Shown in pieces: positions 1 through 6,367 of a DNA stretch of 9,315 nucleotides. The position numbers and the translations under genes are program-made. Source of the DNA: an uncultured Lachnospiraceae bacterium (GTDB taxonomy: Bacteria; Bacillota; Clostridia; Lachnospirales; Lachnospiraceae); the NCBI GenBank assembly GCA_905193085.1, contig CAJJNI010000085.1, forward strand, positions 1 to 9,315, given 5' to 3'. Below the pieces are notes generated by a model. That model saw only the letters and a list, made by a program, of their open reading frames with translations. It searched no databases and was not told the DNA's origin. Within the stretch, counting starts at the first letter, position 1. Each line of letters opens with the position of its first letter.

Positions 1-378
1 ATATGTTCTTTTACATCTGACATTCCCGTTCTTGCAAAAATGATTGCAGGTCAGAGTGATATAGAGGTTATTTCTGTCAAAGATTATTTCAAGACTCCTA
101 AAGAAAATGGTTACAAGAGTTATCATATGGTTGTCAGTGTTCCGGTATTTTTGTCAGACAGGCAGACAAGGACGAAAGTTGAAATACAGATTAGAACAAT
201 TGCAATGGACTTCTGGGCAAGTCTTGAGCATAAGCTTTATTACAAATTTGAAGGAACGGCACCATCATATATTTATGATGAGTTAAAAGAATGTGCCCAG
301 ATGGTATCAGAGCTTGATGACAGAATGCTTGCATTAAATAATGCGATAAAAGAAATAACACAGAAAAACGAAAAATAA
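1..378 (+). CDS. Small alarmone synthetase, (p)ppGpp synthetase (RelA/SpoT nucleotidyltransferase domain), 5'-truncated
   Basis: The reading frame is open from base 1 and ends at TAA 376-378, so the gene starts upstream of the window. The first in-window ATG (40) is internal, because the residues before it (ICSFTSDIPVLAKM) already fit the family. About 125 residues remain. They hold the RelA/SpoT synthetase core: the NGYKSYHMVV stretch (family form NGYRS.H) and the VEIQIRTIAMDFWASLEHK block, whose EIQIRT and LEH motifs shape the active site. A short helical tail follows. No hydrolase, TGS or ACT domain follows, which fits the single-domain small synthetases (YjbM/RelQ or YwaC/RelP type) of Firmicutes. 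These transfer pyrophosphate from ATP to GTP or GDP in the cytoplasm to make the stringent-response alarmone. The subtype cannot be fixed without the N-terminus. The next gene begins 87 bp downstream with no clear terminator between, so readthrough is possible. Confidence 0.9.
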   Translation: MCSFTSDIPVLAKMIAGQSDIEVISVKDYFKTPKENGYKSYHMVVSVPVFLSDRQTRTKVEIQIRTIAMDFWASLEHKLYYKFEGTAPSYIYDELKECAQMVSELDDRMLALNNAIKEITQKNEK

Positions 379-450
379 TAATAAACATGCAGTAATTAAA
401 ATGATGTAAAATACAGTAGTTATAAACCTGATAAATCAGTGCATCTTAAA

Positions 451-460
451 AAAGGGGGTG
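451..460 (+). promoter_or_regulatory. Ribosome binding site deciding a TTG start
   Basis: AAAGGGGGTG sits 5 nt before TTG 466. The in-frame GTG at 439 lies upstream of this site and has no purine-rich sequence in front of it. The site therefore places the start of the hybrid kinase at TTG 466. Confidence 0.75.
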
Positions 461-465
461 CAAGC

Positions 466-2274
466 TTGTTAAAATTATTTAAACTGTTTGACATAACTGT
501 TGAAAATTATAACCAGTTTATGAGAACTATGTCAGCATTGCTGGTTATAATGCATATATTTCTGGGAATTGGGTTTGGAATGTTAAATATTCCCATTCTG
601 GCGCTTATGAACATAGCGAGTGTTACAATATATGGAGTGTGTTTTGCACTTACATTTAAATTTACCTATCCGGGACTTATGTTTGTACTTATTGCAACTG
701 AAGTAATGCTGTATTCAATATTTGCGGTGTATTATACGGGTGATGTTTGCAGTTTTACCATGTACTGTATGGCAATACTTGCATTTGCATTTCTGACAAA
801 ATATATACAGGATATCAGTGCATTGCAATCAGGTAAAGAGCGTGGAAGAAAATTTATAATTTTCTCATTAGTAATAGTTCTGATAATTTATGTTGTTGAA
901 CTTTTATATGTTAATTTCTTTGAACCCGTATACAGGCTTCAGATGGGACCGTGGGTTTATGCAATAAAATTAACAAACATGACAGTTGTCATAATGTGCC
1001 TGATTATTTCAAGTGGTACACTCATAAATGTTGCATACAGATATGCAAAGAAATCCAATGACAATATAGCACAGCTTGAGGAACTTGTGGTTGAGGTTGA
1101 GAAAGCGAATGAGACAAAAAGCAAATTCCTTGCAAATATGTCGCATGAAATAAGAACTCCGATGAATGCTATTTGTGGAATGGCAGATTTGCTTATGGAC
1201 GAGGATTTGACACCGGATGCATATGAATATGTTGATACAATGAAGACTGCAGGAAATCATCTGCTGAGTATCATAAATGATTTGCTTGATTTCTCAAAAA
1301 TAGAATCAGGAAAACAGGAATTCATAGAAGAAAAGTATATTTACAATAATCTTATAAGAGATGTCGTTAATATAATAGGTGTTAAAGTTAAGGATAAAGC
1401 CATAAGTCTTGTTGTTGATATAGATGATGATATTCCGGGTATTCTCGTCGGTGATGTTGAGAGAATCAGACAGGTTATCATAAATATAATGAATAATGCA
1501 GTTAAATTTACTGATGCCGGAAGTATAACCCTTACATCATTTTTTGAACCAATAGATTTTGCAATGGGAAATCTGCATTTCGATGTGAAGGATACAGGGC
1601 GTGGAATTAAAGAAGAAGATATTGGAAAGCTGTTTAATGCTTTTGAACAGGTTGACAGAAAGAAAAACAGTGGAATAGAAGGTACAGGACTTGGACTTTC
1701 AATAAGTAAGATGCTTGTTAATGGTATGGGCGGTAAGATTTTTGTTGAGAGTGAATACGAAAAGGGAAGTACATTTCATTTCTATGTAAGGCAGAAAATT
1801 GCGTCAGATAAACCGTGTAATTACAGCCGTTATAAGGAACGCAAGGCTGTTCCTAAAAAAGAGCATCTGTTCAAAGTAAGGGATCTGAAAGTTCTTGTTG
1901 TTGATGATAACAGGGTAAATTTAAGAGTGGCAGCGGGAATGCTTAAGCGATATGGAATTGTACCTGCTGAAGTCAACTGTGGAGCAGATGCCATAGAACT
2001 TGTTAAGAAAAACAAGGATTTTGACATGATTTTCATGGATCATCTTATGCCGGATATGGACGGAATCGAAACTACAAAGATTATCCGTGAAATTGAAGGC
2101 TGCGGAAAAGATAATCTTGTAATAATTGCGCTTTCAGCAAATGCTGTAAATGGCATGGAACAGCAGTTTTTGAATTCGGGAATGGACGATTTCCTTGCCA
2201 AGCCTATAGAGACAGGAAAGCTTGGAGCAGTGTTAAAGCGCTGGGTTCCAAAAGAGAAAATAGAAGAAATTTAG
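466..2274 (+). CDS. Membrane-bound hybrid sensor histidine kinase / response regulator
   Basis: This 602-residue protein has four parts. Residues ~20-190 form about six hydrophobic segments with only short loops, so there is no sizeable extracytoplasmic domain. Residues ~198-218 look like a coiled-coil linker. The HisKA domain follows, with the H box SHEIRTPMN (phospho-accepting His227), and then a HATPase_c domain with N box around Asn343, a DTGRGI G1 box and a GTGLGLSISK G2 box. The C-terminal receiver (~475-600) has the acidic pair Asp480/Asp481, phospho-acceptor Asp525 in MDHLMPDMDG, Ser557 and Lys579, all apparently intact. It should autophosphorylate at the membrane and pass phosphate to its own receiver. 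No HPt or output domain is present, so any onward relay partner is encoded elsewhere. The signal is unknown and may be sensed within the membrane. TTG 466 was chosen as start because of the preceding ribosome binding site. The gene converges on the minus-strand symporter gene. Confidence 0.93.
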   Translation: MLKLFKLFDITVENYNQFMRTMSALLVIMHIFLGIGFGMLNIPILALMNIASVTIYGVCFALTFKFTYPGLMFVLIATEVMLYSIFAVYYTGDVCSFTMYCMAILAFAFLTKYIQDISALQSGKERGRKFIIFSLVIVLIIYVVELLYVNFFEPVYRLQMGPWVYAIKLTNMTVVIMCLIISSGTLINVAYRYAKKSNDNIAQLEELVVEVEKANETKSKFLANMSHEIRTPMNAICGMADLLMDEDLTPDAYEYVDTMKTAGNHLLSIINDLLDFSKIESGKQEFIEEKYIYNNLIRDVVNIIGVKVKDKAISLVVDIDDDIPGILVGDVERIRQVIINIMNNAVKFTDAGSITLTSFFEPIDFAMGNLHFDVKDTGRGIKEEDIGKLFNAFEQVDRKKNSGIEGTGLGLSISKMLVNGMGGKIFVESEYEKGSTFHFYVRQKIASDKPCNYSRYKERKAVPKKEHLFKVRDLKVLVVDDNRVNLRVAAGMLKRYGIVPAEVNCGADAIELVKKNKDFDMIFMDHLMPDMDGIETTKIIREIEGCGKDNLVIIALSANAVNGMEQQFLNSGMDDFLAKPIETGKLGAVLKRWVPKEKIEEI

Positions 2275-2329
2275 TTTTATAAGTGTTGTTAATCTGTTAT
2301 ATGAGGAACATGAATAGTTGTAAAAAATA

Positions 2330-2374
2330 AGGTGTCGTAACATCAGGTGTGAATTTCCTGATGCTGCGGCACCT
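2330..2374. terminator. Convergent (bidirectional) hairpin terminator
   Basis: Left arm AGGTGTCGTAACATCAGG (2330-2347) pairs with right arm 2357-2374 over 18 positions, with two G-U wobbles and one mismatch in the plus-strand RNA, around a 9-nt loop. Read on the minus strand, the hairpin is followed by a T-rich run (complement of 2322-2329), as expected for termination of the symporter gene. On the plus strand the downstream tract is only moderately T-rich. It lies between two convergent stop codons. Confidence 0.8.
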
Positions 2375-2392
2375 TTATAATGTTCTGATATT

Positions 2393-3931
2393 TTATTCTT
2401 CGCCTCTTGCAACCTTAAGGGCCTGTGCTCTCTGGATTTCAGGGTCATAAGAAAGAACAGGTTCTTCATCTTTGCCTTTGATTTTTCGGTTGACATAATT
2501 TTTAGTGATTTTTGAAACCACAGGAGATAATGCCAGTACACCGATAAGGTTAGGTATCATCATAAGACCGTTAAATGTGTCTGAAATATCCCATGCAATA
2601 CTTGAAGTTAATATAGAACCAAGTACGATTGTAAGCACAAAAATTACTCTGTAAACTTTAGTTGCTTTAAGTCCGAGAAGATATTCAACTGCTTTGCTTC
2701 CATAGTGTGACCAGCCAAGAACTGTTGTAAATGCAAACATCAACATAGCAATTGCAACAAAATATTTACCGAAAGGTCCGAATACATTTGCGAAAGCATC
2801 AGCAACCAGAGTTGCATCATTTGTTCCCTTTATAGCAAGACCTGTTGTTAAATCGATTTTTCCGGATGATAAAACAACAACTGCTGTCATTGTACATACT
2901 ACAATAGTATCTGCAAATACTTCGAAAATTCCCCACATACCCTGTTTAACAGGTTCGATAACATTAGAAGAAGAGTGAACCATAACAGATGAACCAAGAC
3001 CGGCTTCATTTGAGAACACACCTCGTTTACAGCCCTGGGTCATTACGGTTTTAATTGCAACACCTGTAACACCGCCGCCGACAGCTTTTATTCCAAATGC
3101 AGATTTGAAAATGATTGCAAACATCATGCCTAATTTATCAATGTGGAGTACAAAAATTACCAAAGCTCCGATAACATAGGCAAGTGCCATAAAAGGAACG
3201 ATTTTTTCTGCGAAAGCAGCAATTCTCTGTAATCCGCCGAGTATTATAAGTCCGCCAAGTATCATAAGGATAATTCCGATAATGAAAGACATAAGCTTTA
3301 CTTCACCGAAAATATATGTATTTGAAAATTTAGAAAAGAATGCATTTTCCAGATTAAGTGTAATTTTATTTATCTGTCCCATGTTGCCGATACCAAAAGA
3401 AGCGAGTATGGCAAAAATTGAAAATAATACTGCAAGAATTTTTCCTATCTGTTTACAGCCTTTTAAACTGCCAAGACCATCGTGAAGGTAATACATGGCA
3501 CCACCAGACCACTCGCCGTCAGAGTTCTTTCTTCTGTAGTAGATTCCAAGAACATTTTCTGAAAAGTTTGTCATCATTCCAAAAAACGCTGCGAGCCACA
3601 TCCAAAATACCGCACCTGCACCACCTACAACGATTGCGGCAGATACACCGGCAATATTACCTGTTCCAAGTGTGGCAGCAAGAGCTGTACAAAGTGCCTG
3701 AAACTGTGAAACAGAACCGTCTTTATCTTTACGCTTGGTGCTGCTTTCTTTTTCAAAAACACTTCCGATTGTTTTTCGCCACCAATGGCCTATGTGCGAT
3801 AACTGAAAAAATTTAGTGAAACATGTCATGAAAATACCCGTTCCTATAAGAAGAACAAGGCCGATTTTTATCCAGACAAAATCATTGATAACAGAATTAA
3901 ATTTTGTCAGATTGTTAAGAAACTCTGTCAT
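2393..3931 (-). CDS. Sodium:alanine/glycine (amino acid) symporter, AlsT/AgcS family
   Basis: This 512-residue, highly hydrophobic protein is full length or slightly long for the alanine/glycine:cation symporter family, which imports a small neutral amino acid (alanine, glycine, in some members glutamine) with Na+ or H+. Family signatures are visible: the GTGNIAGV motif (88-95) followed by a Gly-rich helix, the SENVLGIYYR region (123-132), SGGAMYYL (141-148), GNMGQIN (181-187) and GVFSNEAGLGSS (303-314). About ten to eleven membrane segments can be read. A charged loop (~58-72) and a hydrophilic C-terminal tail (~480-512, lysine and glutamate rich) are cytoplasmic by inference. The start is supported by AGAGAGGAG (complement of 3939-3947), 7 nt before ATG. 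A strong housekeeping promoter lies upstream at 3972-4000, and the gene ends at the convergent terminator. The substrate cannot be assigned from sequence alone, so I give no symbol. Confidence 0.93.
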   Translation of the reverse strand: MTEFLNNLTKFNSVINDFVWIKIGLVLLIGTGIFMTCFTKFFQLSHIGHWWRKTIGSVFEKESSTKRKDKDGSVSQFQALCTALAATLGTGNIAGVSAAIVVGGAGAVFWMWLAAFFGMMTNFSENVLGIYYRRKNSDGEWSGGAMYYLHDGLGSLKGCKQIGKILAVLFSIFAILASFGIGNMGQINKITLNLENAFFSKFSNTYIFGEVKLMSFIIGIILMILGGLIILGGLQRIAAFAEKIVPFMALAYVIGALVIFVLHIDKLGMMFAIIFKSAFGIKAVGGGVTGVAIKTVMTQGCKRGVFSNEAGLGSSVMVHSSSNVIEPVKQGMWGIFEVFADTIVVCTMTAVVVLSSGKIDLTTGLAIKGTNDATLVADAFANVFGPFGKYFVAIAMLMFAFTTVLGWSHYGSKAVEYLLGLKATKVYRVIFVLTIVLGSILTSSIAWDISDTFNGLMMIPNLIGVLALSPVVSKITKNYVNRKIKGKDEEPVLSYDPEIQRAQALKVARGEE

Positions 3932-3971
3932 TAAGAAACTCCTCTCTTTTGTTTTAGAAAATTACTAAATT

Positions 3972-4000
3972 ATTATACAGAAATAAGGCTGTATATGCAA
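3972..4000 (-). promoter_or_regulatory. Sigma-A-type promoter for the symporter gene
   Basis: On the minus strand, TTGCAT (complement of 3995-4000) is followed after exactly 17 bp by a perfect TATAAT (complement of 3972-3977). Transcription would start roughly 35 nt before ATG 3931. This is one of the clearest sigma-A-like promoters in the window. Confidence 0.7.
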
Positions 4001-4011
4001 GAAAAAAACGG

Positions 4012-4036
4012 ATATTCAAGAAAAATCTTGTAATAT
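4012..4036. repeat. Inverted repeat between divergent promoters (possible operator)
   Basis: CAAGA (4017-4021) and TCTTG (4026-4030) flank AAAA. The symmetry extends outward as ATATT (4012-4016) and AATAT (4032-4036) with one unpaired base at 4031. It lies just upstream of the symporter -35 and overlaps the proposed -35 of the divergent permease gene. A regulator binding here could therefore affect either gene. No regulator is encoded next to it. Confidence 0.35.
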
Positions 4037-4056
4037 TGCTTAAATATGTGTATTCT
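4028..4056 (+). promoter_or_regulatory. Possible sigma-A promoter for the AEC permease gene
   Basis: TTGTAA (4028-4033) and TATTCT (4051-4056) are 17 bp apart, each matching four of six consensus bases. It is weaker than the divergent symporter promoter. The initiation point would fall about 40 nt before ATG 4102. Confidence 0.35.
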
Positions 4057-4101
4057 TTTTATTAGATAAAATTACGATTAGATGGAAGAGGTTGACATAA
4101 T

Positions 4102-5052
4102 ATGGACAATTTTATTTACAGTATTAACACTACAATTCCAATTTTTTTAGTTATGGTAATCGGCTGGGCACTCAGACAGAAGGGAATGCTTAATGACAAT
4201 TTTGTTACGGTGGCAAATAAGTTTAATTTTAAGGTTACATTGCCGGTGCTTTTATTTCGTGACATATCATCAGTAGATATTATCAAAGTATTTGATTTGA
4301 AATATGTGCTTTTTTGCGCACTGGCAAGCTCAGCATGTTTCTTTGCAATATGGGGCGGTGTGAAGCTGTTTTTAAAAGACAAAAGCTTAAGAGGTGCGTT
4401 TGTCCAGGCATCATTCAGAAGCAGTGCGGCTGTAATGGGGCTTGCGTTTATACAGAATTTATATGGAACATCAGTGATGGGACCGCTTATGATTATCGGT
4501 GCAGTGCCGCTCTATAATATTTATTCAGTTATAGTGCTGACTTTTGAGGCGGCTGATGATGGAAGTGGTAAAGACACATCAAAAATAAAAACTGCATGCA
4601 TAAATATAGTAAAAAATCCTATTATTATCGCAATTGTTCTCGGTATAATATCAGCGCTTCTGAAAATAGAGTATCCTGTTCTTGTAAATAAAACAGTAAA
4701 TAATGTTGCACAAATGGCTACACCACTTGCACTTATTGCACTGGGTGCAGGATTTGAGGGAAGAGCCGCACTTGCAAAAATAAAACCTACTATGGCAGCA
4801 TCACTCATAAAGCTCATAATCCAGCCGGCAATATTTTTACCGATAGCCCATATGATTGGGTTTGGCGGAGAAGAAATGATAGGTATTCTTGTCATGCTTG
4901 CGGCACCGGCAACACCGAGCTGTTACATAATGGCAAAAAATATGAATAATGATGGTGTCTTGACAGCGAGCATAGTTGTAATGACAACACTTCTTGCTGC
5001 ATTTACACTCACTGCATGGATATTTATGTTAAAAACAATGGGTTGGATATAA
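4102..5052 (+). CDS. AEC (auxin efflux carrier) family permease, possible organic acid transporter
   Basis: This 316-residue membrane protein matches the usual 300-320 residue length of bacterial AEC transporters. It shows the two-halves layout: about five hydrophobic segments (residues ~8-148), a hydrophilic cytoplasmic linker (~150-167, ADDGSGKDTSK), then about five more (~168-312). Family-like stretches include FNFKVTLPVLLF (41-52), ASFRSSAAVMGLAF (103-116), ATPLALIALG (206-215) and LAAPATPSCYIMA (267-279). Characterised bacterial relatives move malate, malonate or other carboxylates, so a small organic acid is the best guess, but the substrate is not readable here. The start has GGAAGAGG (4084-4091) 10 nt upstream. 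The gene diverges from the amino-acid symporter. No terminator follows before the oxidoreductase gene 107 bp downstream, so partial co-transcription is possible. Confidence 0.9.
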   Translation: MDNFIYSINTTIPIFLVMVIGWALRQKGMLNDNFVTVANKFNFKVTLPVLLFRDISSVDIIKVFDLKYVLFCALASSACFFAIWGGVKLFLKDKSLRGAFVQASFRSSAAVMGLAFIQNLYGTSVMGPLMIIGAVPLYNIYSVIVLTFEAADDGSGKDTSKIKTACINIVKNPIIIAIVLGIISALLKIEYPVLVNKTVNNVAQMATPLALIALGAGFEGRAALAKIKPTMAASLIKLIIQPAIFLPIAHMIGFGGEEMIGILVMLAAPATPSCYIMAKNMNNDGVLTASIVVMTTLLAAFTLTAWIFMLKTMGWI

Positions 5053-5083
5053 ATGACAATATAGTGCAATAAGTAGATAAAAT
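5053..5083 (+). promoter_or_regulatory. Weak candidate promoter for the oxidoreductase gene
   Basis: ATGACA (5053-5058) and TAAAAT (5078-5083) each match five of six sigma-A consensus bases, but the 19-bp spacer is longer than optimal. Transcription from it would begin at about 5090, right at the left arm of the leader stem. Confidence 0.25.
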
Positions 5084-5091
5084 AATAGGAG

Positions 5092-5154
5092 AAACCTTCT
5101 TAGATGTATGATAAACTCTTGATAAAGTCAAAGAGGAAAACACTAAGGAGGTTT
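5092..5154 (+). promoter_or_regulatory. Structured leader: stem that masks the Shine-Dalgarno of the oxidoreductase gene
   Basis: AAACCTTCTTAG (5092-5103) pairs without a break with CTAAGGAGGTTT (5143-5154): 12 pairs, one of them G-U. The right arm contains the whole Shine-Dalgarno AAGGAGG (5145-5151). Nested in the 39-nt loop is a second small hairpin, CTCTTGA (5116-5122) with TCAAAGAG (5128-5135), having one bulged A. Folded this way the messenger would hide its ribosome binding site. I do not recognise a known riboswitch class, and no ligand or regulator can be named. Confidence 0.5.
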
Positions 5155-5159
5155 TTAAA

Positions 5160-6254
5160 ATGTCAAAAAAGTTTAAATTGGGTGTATTGGGACTTGGAGA
5201 AGGAAGAAGTATCATGTCAGCAGCTCTTTGGAGTGATGCATGGGAATTAGTAGAAATCTGTGATTTGAATGAAGATATCTGTAAAGAAAGAATTGAAGAA
5301 TTTAAGGAAGATTGGAAAAATCCTTTATATACATTAGACTATAATGAAATGCTCAAAAATGATGATGTAGAAGTTATCGGTATATTCACACCGGACCAGC
5401 TTCATGCAACACACATCAAGATGGCATTGGAAGCAGGAAAAGATGTAATCTGTACAAAACCGCTTATGGTTTCATTAGATGAAGCAAATGAGCTTCTTGA
5501 AGTTCAGAAGAGAACCGGAAAAATTGTTTTTGTAGGTCAGAGTTCAAGATATTTTGAGCCTGCATTACAGCAGAGAAAAGATTTTCTTGCAGGAAAACAT
5601 GGTGAACTTGCTACAGTAGAGACACATTATATAAGTGATTCAAGATGGTTCCTTGAAAGAGACTGGAGTCGTCAGAGTGGATTTTCATGGATGTACAATT
5701 TTATGATTCATGCAGTAGATTTAGCAGTATGGTATCTTCCGGAAGTAGAAGATGTATACGGTGTCGGATTTACAAGTGAAAATACAAAAGCGTATAACTT
5801 ATCAGTACCTGATACATTTAAATTTATTTTAAAAGACAAGGACGGTAAATGTGCAAGTGTTGCAGGTGTTTATGCAGAGCCTACATTAGGAAGTGCTGTA
5901 GAACAGTCAATCAGTTGTACAATTCGTGGTACAAAAGGAATCAGCCGCGCAGGTTATCCTAAATTAAAATATTATACAAACTTTGCACCTGTACAGAAAA
6001 CAGCAGAACTTCATGACTATAATGACCGTCATGGATACTACTTCAGATTTGAAGCAGAAAACCATCATGCAGGTGAATATCAGAACTATATTGAAGATTA
6101 TGCAAGATGCGTAAATAACGGTGAAACACCAAAGCCTGATTTAAAAGAAGGTATAAGAACACTTGCAGTAATGGAAGCTATGGAAGAATCTGTTAAGACA
6201 GGAAATGTCGTAAAAGTATCAGACATTCTTGCAAGAAGAGGAATCGTTCTTTAA
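5160..6254 (+). CDS. Gfo/Idh/MocA family NAD(P)-dependent oxidoreductase with atypical catalytic motifs
   Basis: This 364-residue cytoplasmic protein has the family's two-domain build. The N-terminal Rossmann fold starts with GVLGLGEGR (nucleotide-binding GLGEGR at 11-16) and runs to ~125. It includes FTPDQLHATHIKMALEAGK and a CTKPL motif (98-102, Lys100) where most members have EKP. The C-terminal alpha/beta sheet domain carries His184 in MIHAVDLAVWYLP. The family's catalytic Asp four residues before this His (DxxxH) is Asn180 here. Relatives oxidise or reduce sugars, inositols or their derivatives, but the substrate cannot be named. No sugar kinase, isomerase or transporter gene accompanies it. 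Translation signals are strong (AAGGAGG, 8 nt before ATG), though maskable by a leader stem. Codons look optimised: only 3 of 19 Ile codons are ATA, a codon common in neighbouring genes. This suggests high expression. The gene ends at the terminator at 6283. Confidence 0.9.
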   Translation: MSKKFKLGVLGLGEGRSIMSAALWSDAWELVEICDLNEDICKERIEEFKEDWKNPLYTLDYNEMLKNDDVEVIGIFTPDQLHATHIKMALEAGKDVICTKPLMVSLDEANELLEVQKRTGKIVFVGQSSRYFEPALQQRKDFLAGKHGELATVETHYISDSRWFLERDWSRQSGFSWMYNFMIHAVDLAVWYLPEVEDVYGVGFTSENTKAYNLSVPDTFKFILKDKDGKCASVAGVYAEPTLGSAVEQSISCTIRGTKGISRAGYPKLKYYTNFAPVQKTAELHDYNDRHGYYFRFEAENHHAGEYQNYIEDYARCVNNGETPKPDLKEGIRTLAVMEAMEESVKTGNVVKVSDILARRGIVL

Positions 6255-6282
6255 TAAAAGTGAAAAAAACATTAAAAAAAGG

Positions 6283-6314
6283 TGAACCAATGTATTTACA
6301 TTGGTTCATTTTTT
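6283..6314 (+). terminator. Intrinsic terminator of the oxidoreductase gene
   Basis: TGAACCAATGT (6283-6293) and ACATTGGTTCA (6298-6308) form a perfect 11-bp stem around an ATTT loop, followed by six T residues (6309-6314). An A-rich run precedes it (6274-6280). It lies 28 bp past the oxidoreductase stop codon. Confidence 0.9.
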
Positions 6315-6323
6315 GTGTAAAAT
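6295..6323 (+). promoter_or_regulatory. Sigma-A-type promoter of the kinase-regulator operon, overlapping the terminator
   Basis: TTTACA (6295-6300) and TAAAAT (6318-6323) are 17 bp apart and each matches five of six consensus bases. The -35 lies in the loop and right arm of the terminator hairpin, and the T-tract lies in the spacer. Initiation near 6330 would leave a leader of about 38 nt before TTG 6368. Confidence 0.55.
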
Positions 6324-6367
6324 TAAAAGAAGGTGTATGCAAAAAAATAAAGAGAGGAGTGAAAGGG

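Noticed and set aside
428..439. Short palindrome CTGAT-AA-ATCAG upstream of the hybrid kinase
   Set aside because: Twelve bases of symmetry in AT-rich DNA is easily chance, and I could not place a convincing promoter beside it.
439..465. GTG 439 start for the hybrid kinase
   Set aside because: Its first codons encode the AAAGGGGGTG ribosome binding site that serves TTG 466, and nothing purine-rich precedes 439.
3282..3816. Plus-strand reading frames antisense to the symporter gene
   Set aside because: They lie opposite a clearly conserved membrane transporter, have no ribosome binding site or family resemblance, and are explained as antisense shadows.
3998..4025. Two direct copies of CAAGAAAAA 19 bp apart in the divergent intergenic region
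   Set aside because: Low-complexity A-rich sequence. The second copy is part of the inverted repeat, which explains it better.
4116..4895. Minus-strand reading frames opposite the AEC permease
   Set aside because: Hydrophobic-looking frames opposite a membrane protein gene are expected by codon complementarity. No start signals support them.
5092..5154. Reading the leader stem of the oxidoreductase gene as the terminator of the AEC permease gene
   Set aside because: The loop is 39 nt, and although TTTTT follows the right arm, the arm contains the Shine-Dalgarno and the start codon lies 5 bases later. A translational role fits better, although an attenuator role is not fully excluded.
6260..6367. 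Longer kinase start at GTG 6260, adding 36 residues to the second histidine kinase
   Set aside because: The extension crosses the intrinsic terminator and the proposed promoter, has no good ribosome binding site, and puts an unlikely peptide before the first membrane helix. TTG 6368 has AGAGGAG 8 nt upstream.
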